A stretch of 32,748 bases of DNA from Rhynchonema sp. JSB1_4 (Eukaryota > Nematoda > Chromadorea > Monhysterida > Xyalidae). The DNA is taken from positions 1 to 32,748 of the forward strand of contig JASAMV010002031.1 in assembly GCA_030248065.1 (NCBI GenBank). The letters are read 5' to 3'. The position numbers and the translations under genes were made by a program. Shown one piece after another: positions 19,201-28,800 of the stretch. The notes beneath the pieces were generated by a model. That model worked only from the letters and a program-made list of their open reading frames with translations, was not told where the DNA came from and made no database searches. Position 1 is the stretch's first letter; the number at the start of each line of letters is the position of its first letter.

Positions 19201-21952
19201 GTTATCTTCCAGCTCTGAAACATCAGTCACCTGGGTTGATGAATCGATGACGTCAATAAAAATTCAGATTTCAAATTGCGACACCACAACACATGAGGGA
19301 TCAAATCACACACAAAGTCAGAGATCTGCATGTAGCAGAGTTGCTTCACAAGCGTTATGAAACCAGTGTAGTGGCAGGCAAATGGTTACAAGGTACCCTC
19401 CTTGGGAAGGGGAATGGATTCAGATAGTTGCAAGGTAACCTACGCAGCCTATAAAAGGTGCAAGCAAGGTACCCCAAGGTCCGGAAAAGACCCATTTTTT
19501 GCATTTTGCAAAATTGGCCAAAATTGGTACTTTTTTGCACTTTGGCCGAAAATTTGGTGTACAATAGCCACTATGGAGGCTGCGCAATTTTCTGGAATTT
19601 GAGGTCGAAGACACCCATTTTGCCATGAAAACCACAAAGTGGTGGGTGCAAGGTCCCCTCGCGGATGGTTGCAAGGTACCTACCCCTTAAGGGGTGGGGA
19701 ATGGTGGGGAATCCCCCATCCCCCAGCCTCTTTGAAACACATTATTCAAAGAAAAAAGCGTAGCGAACTGGGTTATTGGGTCGACGATGTCACTGAAGAC
19801 TGAGATGTACATATAATCACGACTAGGGTTAGAGAGATGTCGGGTGTCGGGTACCCCCAGATACCCTGATCACGACATCAGTGTCACCCATCTGCATGTG
19901 GCGGAGCTTATGTTTCACCGCTGAATGATCCGGAAAAAAGATGCTAAACAAAAATGATGTATCACGCATGACCGCTATGCAACGATGCAACGAAACACAA
20001 CATTCAAAAACACAAATAAAACAAATCCAAAAAAATTACAAATTCTCGCACCCCCTTCTTCGTCCTCTTCATTGTCAGCCGCTTGTTGCTCGACAGCCGC
20101 CAACTTTTCCGCTCTGAAACAATATTTTTTTCCATTCTTTTCCAAAAAATCCTTGAAAAAAAACCCAAAACCACACCTCAGCCTCTGCTGTCGTCTAATC
20201 TCCAATTCGTGGTCATTGATGCTCATTGATTCGCAGCTGTGGTGCAAGGATGCCATCCCGATCGTATGCCCGCCGGTGGATGGCACGGAGCTGTAGCCCT
20301 GTAGAATACTGTTATTCTTGTTGTTGGAGAATTGATTATTTTTGGAATCTTTTGGCAGCGGCAGCAAGATTAACATTGGCTGAATAACATTGTGCGGCCT
20401 AGTCATCACAGCGTGAAACATAAGTGATTTTCCATGGACAAAACAATGGCCAAAGGTTGCTGCTTTTTCGCCAGCATATAAAAAAAAATTAGTGATCGAT
20501 TCTGTTCGGCCCGGGAGTTTGCCTTGGTCATGTATGTGACTATTTGTATCAACAACGATACGACAGTTGCGTCACTAATTTCTTGGGGTGACACAAAAAG
20601 CTTTTTTTGGTAATGATGATTTTCTTATTGAAGAATCACCAAAAGACAGTCACTTGTTGAGATTAACATGAAGGCAAAAGACTGGCCTAGTCATCCATCA
20701 GCACATGAAACATCAGCGACTTTCTAACAACAAACAGCAATAAAATCGACGGTTTTCCTTGTTTGAGAAAATACGCTCGAACCAAAAATAGCAAAATCGT
20801 GCCAACTTGATTTCTGCATCTTATGCTCCCTTTCTCAAAAATACTTGAGCTCAAACTTTAAAACTGAACCCCCACCATGACCAAACCTGCGCCCTCTGAA
20901 AGTAGTACAGCGTGACGCCGTCAAATCTGACACGTTTCGTCGGGCTGTCCGCATCTTTTAGTTCGTCCGGCTGCGAGCTGATTCGCGCAATTCGTGGTCT
21001 CAGTCTGGAAATCAGGTCGGCGTGGTATTAGTCCGAAACCAAAAAAAATACTGGCTCCCTGTCTAAGTCCGGAAAACCACATCGTCAACCTTGATGCCTG
21101 CCGCCTGAGCAGTCGCGGCAACGGCGACGGCGTTTGCATCAAATCTGCTTTGCCTGAAGTTGAAGGCTGCTCGTCGTCCAACGTGAAGTCCGGTTCCAGA
21201 CCGGAAGTTCCATTGGCATTATTATTATTATGATTGGCGTTTTCGGTCTCAGAACTGGACTCAATTTTATCGATTGCTGTTCTGGTCGTGGCAAGGATGC
21301 TTTTCGAACAGGACGGTGAGCTACGAAGATCGGTTGATGTTTCACGCAGACTACATAATGAGTTGTCCTCTGGACTGCTGTTGTCGTCGTCGTCTCCAGG
21401 TAGAGAAAAGCGAGCGCGTTTGATCATGTGATGATCCGGGGTCACATCTTGCGTTGTTAGTTGGTCTGAAAATTGTAAAAAAATGAAAATATTGTTGGTG
21501 CCAGTTTTGTGGTGTGGTGGGTGGGTGATCCTCCAAATAGTGCAACTTGTATGCTGACTGTATTTTCGAAATCGCAACATCATGTGATAAAAACACAATT
21601 CGTTTTCAGGAACAAGGAGAACTGCTTATCCATGAACCAACTGAGAAAACCCAAATTTTCCAGTGGACTGAAACTGGGCAAAAAAAGCAATTTGAGCACA
21701 ATACAGAATGCTAGACGTCCAGGCCAGGCATCCCACAGAGCGGATTAGTCATCCAACAGCGAAGCGGGAACAGAAAAATCTAGCTACCATTTCCAAAATG
21801 ACTGACAGAAAAAGATGAAAAAAACAATTTTCCATTAACCCACCGTTGGGCACAATAACGGAAGTCGTAGGCCCCTCGCCACTATTGTTGGTCTTAATAT
21901 CGGTCCCAGTTTGTCCGGTGTCAATTGTCTGCTCAAAAGTTCGCTTCACCAT
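16207..21952 (-). CDS. Cysteine/serine-rich nuclear protein (CSRNP/AXUD1 family), ten exons
   Basis: Exons read in phase on the minus strand: 21952-21844, 21465-21090, 21004-20887, 20298-20177, 20113-20052, 19214-19072, 18011-17835, 17491-17332, 17095-16959 and 16659-16207 (stop), about 618 aa. The start is the ATG at 21952, in an AAAATGG context. Residues 1-160 are Ser/Asn/Asp-rich. [13 protein letters not shown] (about 185-197) and [16 protein letters not shown] open the conserved CSRNP domain. An acidic Glu/Asp run (exon 6, about 264-308) leads to [21 protein letters not shown]. The cysteine-rich block follows (C346, C348, C350, C354, C359, C361, C368, C377, C379, C384; [26 protein letters not shown]), then [22 protein letters not shown]. 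The tail is Gln/Thr/Ser-rich. Family members are nuclear, DNA-binding transcriptional regulators induced downstream of Axin/Wnt or JNK-type signals; that role is inferred from the family. The donor of exon 5 (GTGCGA) is chosen because the next GT in the exon would create a stop. Introns carry transposon insertions. Confidence 0.92.
18106..18260 (+). repeat. Dispersed repeat, copy B, in CSRNP intron 6
   Basis: It shares an ordered series of words with 679-800 (AGGCAAGTCC, GGTATGG, GTGATAGAGTTGG, GTGCACT, GACCAAAA). Only the left arm of the hairpin seen in copy A is present. It lies 95 bp downstream of exon 7 of the CSRNP gene (exon starts at 18011 on the minus strand), inside the 1060-bp intron. 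Probably an old interspersed element. Confidence 0.45.
19364..19730. mobile_element. Probable further hAT-type miniature element in CSRNP intron 5
   Basis: The region has the architecture of the confirmed elements. Copies of a GCAAGGTACC-type word (19388, 19429, 19464, 19648, 19670) flank a T/A-rich centre rich in TTGGCCAAAA-type words. The left end CAGTGTAGTGG at 19364 has a hAT-like start. Flanking 8-mers TATGAAAC (19356-19363) and TTTGAAAC (19731-19738) match at 7 of 8. The right end (GAGGCTGGGGG read inward) matches the left end poorly, so the boundaries are tentative. Confidence 0.45.
19824..19868. mobile_element. 45-bp hAT-type micro-element in CSRNP intron 5
   Basis: A 45-bp insert starting TAGGGTTAGAGAGATGTCGG and ending ATACCCTG is flanked on each side by the identical 8-bp sequence ATCACGAC (19816-19823 and 19869-19876). 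Its left part matches the terminal segment of the 475-bp element at 27767-28241 (TAGGGTTAGAGAGATGTCGGGTGTCGG), and its middle GGGTACC word also occurs there. It therefore appears to be an almost completely deleted relative that still transposed as a unit, or that was deleted after insertion. Few DNA transposons are this short. Confidence 0.8.
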
Positions 21953-22656
21953 TTTATCTTCAATCGATTATTGAGTCTGTCTTGGTCTCTCGCTCTCTTC
22001 AGCACGGCGATTTAGAGTGGCAAATCTGCAAAAATGTTTCTGTGACCCAGTATATTTTGGCGGGCTGAAAATTATGAGATTACACTTCCTTTCAACAACC
22101 AAGCTCGAAAATATTAATTATAATTTCCAAACTTTTCACGAAAAAAAAACTTTTAAACACGCGTATTAAAAGCTTGCGGTTTTGCGTGGCAATAGATCGC
22201 GAGTATGTTTTGACGGTGGTGGTGTCACAAAACACAACTTTGAACACTACGCAAAAACAGAACAAGCAAACAAACACAGTGTTAGGTGGTGGTGTGCGTT
22301 GCGCTCGCGCAGTTTAGTCAAAAGTGCAAATTTTAATATGATTACGCAGCTTTAATAATCGGGGACCAACATTCAAACACGCTTATGCGCAGCATCAGAA
22401 AACACCTAATATCCTGTAAAATAGGGCGTGAAAGTGAACCTAACACACGTACGCACACACACACACACACACACACGCACACTCACAGAACACACAAGAA
22501 GTGCGCAGAGACGGCTTTTTTCTGCGGCCGAGTCAACAATTTTGTCAGCTTTTTTTAGCACGATCTCTCAGGCGGCAAATTGTCTGGCGATGCAAACAGA
22601 CTGAACGGGTTTGAGCCGCACTGCACTGCGATCAAAAACGTGTTCATGTTGTGCAC
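21953..22656. other. Upstream region of the CSRNP gene
   Basis: This should contain the 5' leader and promoter of the minus-strand CSRNP gene; I see no TATA box placed convincingly. A run of CA dinucleotides lies at 22454-22476 with CA-rich flanks to about 22495. Minor open frames look accidental. Confidence 0.4.
22454..22476. repeat. (CA)n microsatellite
   Basis: About eleven uninterrupted CA dinucleotides, with more CA-rich sequence on either side. A simple length-variable repeat in the intergenic region upstream of the CSRNP gene. Confidence 0.9.
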
Positions 22657-23141
22657 CAGTGTTGGAGGTGGGGGGGGGGGGGGTTGGGGGGGGGGGGGCC
22701 GCCCCCCCCCCCCAGTACAGTAGGTATCCCCCCCTCGCCTGGTACAGTAGGTATCCCCCCCGATGTTTAGCATGGTACAGTAGGTATCGCCGCCGAGTGT
22801 TACCCCGGTACAGTAGGTATCCCCCCCGATTTTGCCCCAAAAGTGCCAATTTTTGACCAAAATGGCCGAAATTAGTGCAAAATCAGTGTTTTTTACCTCA
22901 AATTACCCGAAATTCGCGCGCTACGCGCGCAAATACTACGTTTTCACACGATTCCACACATAATAAACACATAAAAAATTTTCACCCCAAAACCTAACCC
23001 CCCCAACCCCCCCCCAAACCCCCCCCCCTAGGTACATAACCCCCCCCCCCCCAGGCCATCGGCTCTGGTACAGTAGGTATCCCCCCCTCTCCGAGCGCGG
23101 TACAGTAGGTATCCCCCCCCTCCAGAGTACCTCCAACACTG
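22657..23141. mobile_element. hAT-type miniature element, 485 bp
   Basis: The ends are identical, CAGTGTTGGAGGT read inward from both sides, and the element is flanked by the exact 8-bp duplication TTGTGCAC (22649-22656 and 23142-23149). The word GTACAGTAGGTATC occurs six times just inside the ends: four in the left part (22714-22822) and two on the right (23070-23113). The far left contains a G-run facing a C-run (about 22669-22713) that could form a very stable hairpin. The centre (22830-22990) is AT-rich with AAAAGTGCCAATTTTTGACC. There is no coding capacity; movement would need a transposase supplied from elsewhere. Confidence 0.92.
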
Positions 23142-23149
23142 TTGTGCAC

Positions 23150-24869
23150 AAAACCGTTCTGCCATCCCACCCTATACAACAATCAATTATAAATGTTTCA
23201 AGACCGGTGCAGATCTGTGGCTGGATAATAAAAAAGATCATTAATAAATGAAAATGGATAACTTGTAATGAGGTGATTATTGTAGTGTTCCTGGGGTAGC
23301 CTAATGAATGTCAAATATTGTTAGTTAATTCAAGGGAAACCTTGAGCAAATAATGTAATGAACCAACAAACAGGAGAATAATAATGAAGGCAACAGAAGT
23401 CCAAAAGGGCCAGTCAAGTCGATAACCGAACCAAAAACGCGATAAAGTGATCGAAAAACGTGTCGTTTTGCTTGGTTTTGTGCCCAATACACACGGTGCT
23501 GCTCTGCTATGACAGAGTAGGTGGGTGGCAGCCAGACAGTTAGCTAGTGAGCAGCAAAAAGCGGCTTTTTCGTCCGAACAGCGCCAAGTTGTAAGTTCAA
23601 AAAACACAGAAAACTACAACATGTACTGTCGTATGCGCGTGCAGCACAAACAGACCCGCTGCTGGAACACCTACATTTACATATGAGGGCCGGGCCGCCG
23701 CAAAAATCGAGCGAAATAGAAATATACACCCAGAATGTGTGCGTGTACCACAAGTTAGTCAGCACATTGGCCCTGGCAAGTAGCTGGCATGGCATGCCGC
23801 AGAGAAGCAGACTCAGCTTAATGGCACAAGCTAACTTACCAGACATTGCTTATTGGTAGAGAGTGGAGGCAACATCAACAACAGCCACGGGAGCTGGGGA
23901 TACGAAGCTCTGCGGGCGTTGCAAGCGGCAAAATTGACCGAAAAATTGAAATGAGCTGGTCAGCCCTGAAATGCGTCCCAATATCTCTCTGTCTCTGTGT
24001 GTACATCAGAATGAGGGAATTGTTCTTGTGGTGGCTTGTTCCGAAATGTCTAATATTCGGTCGCGCACACGAACACAGACACACAAAGCGATATAACACC
24101 TCCTACACCCACAAGCGGTGTTGTATACACACACACGGGCAGTGCAAAAAGGCTGCACCTAACCGAAACCCGTCTGTCCTGTACCTATTATGTACATATT
24201 TGCGGTTGCGCGTACACACACGGTGGACAGGCACTGCAGAGCGGAGGACTGACTGGTTGGTCATGTTATGCATCTAAGTGAGTGCACACATACACACACG
24301 ACACACACAAGCACGTGTGTATGTGAATCAATACTGAAGATATGTGGAGTCCGCGGAGACATACATACATACATTGACAGAGAGAGAGAGCGAGAGACCA
24401 CAGGCGCGACGAGACAAGAGAGAACACACAACGTGGACCAAAATATGTGCACACACACTTAGCTGGCCATGCGCTAAGCAGCCGCCGCAGCGCTGAAACC
24501 CCGATTGGTGATCGGGAGTTAGTCGGTACCTCGGCTGAGACTATGAGCGCGGCCCACAAGACAATCGGGTCTCGAGAATCACAGATTTAAGGAGAAGATA
24601 AGACAGTATCTATCAATGGCCCCACCACAGCCGGCTGGTCGGTTTGTGGCTCACACAGCAAGCAAGCGCCACCCAAACCGCTACCACAACAAGCAAAGGC
24701 GCTAACATGTGCAGTGCCACACCGAACATCTTGCAAGAAACACACCCAGATATTGAATAACAGAGATTTTCTGCACAGAAATAAATTTTGGACTAGACTG
24801 CCTTTCGATTATATTTTGGATCGACTCGACACGACCTACAAAAGGATACACTGCAGAACAACAAATGCT
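23150..24869. other. Intergenic, partly low-complexity sequence
   Basis: Scattered CA-, ACAT- and GA-rich tracts occur between about 24060 and 24460 (for example CACACAC near 24290 and GAGAGAGAG near 24380). The 143-codon plus frame 23846-24277 and shorter frames overlap these simple repeats and look accidental. No domain or exon was recognised. Confidence 0.4.
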
Positions 24870-24877
24870 CTCCACGT

Positions 24878-25204
24878 CATTGGGGTCGTTGGGGGGGGGG
24901 TTACCCCCCTAGTATCCGGTATCTTGATTTTTTCACCCAGGGGTATCCGGTATCCTGACTTTTTGTCCAGGGGTATCCTGCCCTAAAATTTTTCCGAAAA
25001 CTGTAAAAAATGCTCAAAATCGCTTGCCGGCGCAAGTATAACCCCCAAATGACCATTTTTGCGCTTTCAACACCGATTTTGCTCGATTTTCCCCTAAAAA
25101 ATTGACTTTTTTTGAACAACCCCCCTGGGTGTCCCCCTGGCATCCGAGATTTTTCATTTTGGGTATCCGGTATCAGACTTTTTGATTTCCCAACGACACC
25201 ACTG
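24878..25204. mobile_element. hAT-type miniature element, 327 bp
   Basis: It is flanked by the exact 8-bp duplication CTCCACGT (24870-24877 and 25205-25212). The ends are CATTGGGGTCGTTGGG and, from the other side, CAGTGGTGTCGTTGGG, 14 of 16 identical. The word GGTATCC or GTATCCGGTATC recurs near both ends (24911-24975 and 25128-25175), with an A/T-rich centre. No coding capacity. Confidence 0.92.
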
Positions 25205-25300
25205 CTCCACGTCGTAAATGGATGTTAGAGGTCGACGCCGAAAATGTTCTTCACAAAGACAAAAAGATAAATTTCACACCAATTGGACGATGTGACACAG

Positions 25301-25471
25301 ATGAGCGTTAGGAACTTCAAAAACTACATAAAAACATCCGGCAACGCGATCGAACCTGTATCACATGCAGAATGCTCGAATGACGAACCCAGCCAGCCAG
25401 CATCGAACCAAAACGGATATCTAAACAAGTTTTCATCATTGTTTTCAAAATGCAACCCCCACTTGTGCTAA
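25301..25471 (+). CDS. Hypothetical short open frame (56 codons)
   Basis: The frame runs from ATG 25301 to TAA 25469-25471. It has a mixed, protein-like composition (Asn, Ser and Pro content, no low-complexity run) and ends KFSSLFSKCNPHLC. I recognise no family. Upstream, without the 327-bp hAT insert, another frame would cross the insertion site (24877/25213), so a small plus-strand gene could have been disrupted here. It lies downstream of the convergent AsnRS gene. It could equally be chance. Confidence 0.2.
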   Translation: MSVRNFKNYIKTSGNAIEPVSHAECSNDEPSQPASNQNGYLNKFSSLFSKCNPHLC

Positions 25472-25867
25472 AAAAACAAAAAAAGCGATTAGGATAAAGA
25501 TATCATGTCTTCGCACGGTGCGTAACCAACCGGTAATTTGAAGAATATCCACAACAACTTGACAATAAACACCATGTCACCATTTTCATCACAAAATTAG
25601 GTTCAGAACAATAACGAATACGAAAATAACTTTCAAACAACAGCAGTGTTAGCAGATCACAGGGCGACAAACATTCAGGCGATAAGCAAGTGTGACAATA
25701 CATACTGACCATAAAACCAAAACAAAAACTCAGATAACACTGATAACAACAGTGGAACAATGTCACACATGCAGTCTCCTAAAAAGGTTTATGTTATAAT
25801 GGAAATAGTTTCTAATGTTTACATTGCTTTCTCACAGATATCGCTGACAACTAAAACTAAGTCAATC

Positions 25868-28800
25868 CTAAGGTTTGCATCGTCCCACAAATCTCGGATA
25901 CAGTAGCACGTCGCGAATATGTTGCAACCCCAAGATCCAGGTGAGAAATCGTTCAAATCCCAGTCCATACCCGCCGTGCGGGCAGCTGCCGTATTTGCGC
26001 TGCAAAATGTGGCCTCAAATTTGGATCATATAACTGTTCTTTGTATTTGGTCACATGTTTTTTTAATTGTTTTTGGCGGAAAAAGCCGGAACATCACTTG
26101 TATTCTTTGCTTGGTCCAGCTTTCACATTGCTCGTGAAACATTTCTGGCTCCAACAGAACAGTTTGGCATTTGAATGCTGGCTGATGTGCAAAGGCAAAC
26201 AAGACGATCACAAAATTTAGTCCAAAATTTGGGCTGTTCCGCTCCGTAAATTCAAAGCAAAAAAATGAAGCAGCATTATATTCCAAGTCACAATTGGCCA
26301 AATATTTCCATTCCCACCAACCTGGTCAGTGTACCAATAATAGGGCGTCGGATCGATGCCCTCGCGTTTGTAACCAGCCATCAGCTCGTCGTACTGCCAG
26401 ATACGCATTGAACCGCCTGAATATGAGAAGAAAATCGATAAAAAATAACAATAAACAAAAAGAAAGCAAACAAATCACTTTCAAACAGGGATCGGTATCG
26501 GGGGTATGCTGATACCATATCCGATAGCCGACATTCCGATACCCGATTGTTTACGAAAAAAACCGATACCCAATACTTAAGAAAAATTTGGGTGCCGATA
26601 CCCGATACACTTTGGGTGCCGATACTCGATACTTTTTGGGTGCCGATAAACGATACTTTTTGGGTGCCGATACCCGAGACCTTCCGATCCCCACTTTCAA
26701 ATATCAACTAACCAACAATTTCGCCCACACCCGGCATGAGTAAATCCACCGACTCCGTCACTCGTTTATCCTCCGGACAACGAGGCATATAGAACGACTT
26801 GATCTCGGCCGGGAAACGACACAGCATAATTGGCTGCAGCAAATTTTCTTTTACTTTGATTTAAAATTAAGAGAAAATTTAAATTTCTCAAAATCCCAAC
26901 CTCGTTGATCGTATCGGTCATGTGACGTTCAGGCATTTCGGGAATATCCTGCGGGCAAAAAGACAAAGTTCACATTATTCAAAAATGAAAAGGACCTTTA
27001 ATCAAAGTTTATTTCAGTCTGGGAAAACCACAAAACATGTACATATAGACTGAATAATGACGAAAAAAAAGAGAAAATAAATAAACCAACATCGCCAATC
27101 TCGAATGGTGTACCGTCCTCTTTGAGTTTACCGTCCTTTCTCAGCCATTCAATCGCCTCGGCATAATCCATGCGACGAAACGGACGTTTGGGTGGTTGAA
27201 AGTTCTGGAACAAAAAAGATTTGAGAAAAATCAATTAGTTTCAATTGCGTTCTATTGAAAAAATCTGTTTCTGCTGTGAATCATTTCGAAGTGCTTTTGG
27301 AGCCGTTTCTTATCGAACGAAAGACGAATCAGAGCCAGGTAATTTGGACAAATTATAAACCTTCGAACCAAAACATTCTTCGGCCTATCTCAATGAGACC
27401 ACATCAAGCGTTTCTTTTCGACCCAGTGAAAAATTTGCTCGAAATAACCAAATAATTTGTCGCAAAATATCAGAAAAACGTTGAAATTTGCGCTTCAGGC
27501 GCAAACTAGCTGTGTATGCATGCACAATACGACTGGTACGGTGTTAATGCCAATCACGTTTTGTTTGGAATCTTGTTGCAACTTTAAAAATGAGTGCAGT
27601 CTGCGAATCAACTGCGAATATCTCGCTCCACTAAATGGCCGTGAAGTGAAATGCTTTTGCGTGAAATATTTAACTTCTGAGATTACCATTGGGAAAGGAA
27701 AGACTTTCTGGTTTTCTGTTTGTACTGCAGATAACAAGCTTTCTTAACGTGTGTTGACCTCAATACTAGGGTTAGAGGTCGGGGGGTACCCGACACCCGA
27801 CACCCGACATCTGGAAGTACCCGACACCCGACATCTGAGAAAAAAAGCCGACACCCGACACCCGACAGTTGCAAAAAAACCCGACACCCGACATCTAGTT
27901 TTTGAAAAAAACCCGACACCCGACACCTGTTTTTGGAGCAAAAACAGGCAAATTTTTGCTCACTTGCATCATTAGTGCCATTTTTTGGCTCAGGTTACTG
28001 AAGTCAAGTATTTTCACACGAAATAAACACCAAAGTGTCACATTCTGCGTCTTTGGAAACATTTGGCCCGAAGAAAATTTTCTCTCAAAATTCTTCTCTC
28101 AGCAAAACTGATGTTTTGAACCGTAAGTGTCGGGTCCAAAAAAACCCGACACCCGACATCTGGGGGTACCCGACACCCGACACCTACACTTTTTTGGCAC
28201 CCGACACCCGACAGCCGACACCCGACATCTCTCTAACCCTACTCAATACTGCATTGAATGAAAAAAGTTGCCATGATATCGAAGAAAACCAAAATTAAAA
28301 AAACTTTTTTTATTTCAGATGAATCTTGCGCGCTGCGGACAGCTACAACTACAATTTTTAGGCGCCAAAAAAGCGCTGAATTTTGGGCGAAAACCACAGA
28401 AAACGCCTACATTTTGGGTGCCACTGGCTACAAAACTGAAGAAACCCAGGTGCCAGATTTCAATTTCAGGTAGCCAACGCACCGAATCTTAGTGAAAAAC
28501 GCACCGTGGAAACACAACCTAACCAACAATCCCACCGAACCAACCGGGTTCACTTCCTTCAACAAATATGCGTGTGGTGACGTCATAATTCGTTCCACCA
28601 CGTCGCAGACCAGGAGTTCCATCCGCTCCAGTAGCTGGCCGAAAGTAATGAACGGACATTCGGCCTCAATATGCGTGAACCTGAGATAATCAAGGTGATT
28701 ATTGAGAGCTCGGCCAAGACTGGGAATTGCGGGGTTTATAAGTTGCGTTTGTTGACATAAGAAAAGCGATATTCAGCTCGGAATAGCAAACGGTTGATTG

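Noticed and set aside
16900..21350. Recurring GAAACATC / GATGTTTC word through the CSRNP gene
   Set aside because: One instance (GATGTTTCAG before exon 6) is a splice acceptor; others fall in exons or introns without pattern. Not a separate regulatory signal.
23846..24277. 143-codon plus-strand frame between the two host genes
   Set aside because: It runs across CA- and ACAC-rich simple sequence, shows no domain and has no splice or start context; likely chance.
25868..25999. Apparent frameshift near the end of the AsnRS last exon
   Set aside because: It came from a misreading of the reverse complement. Re-reading gives an unbroken frame ending [17 protein letters not shown] and a TAG.
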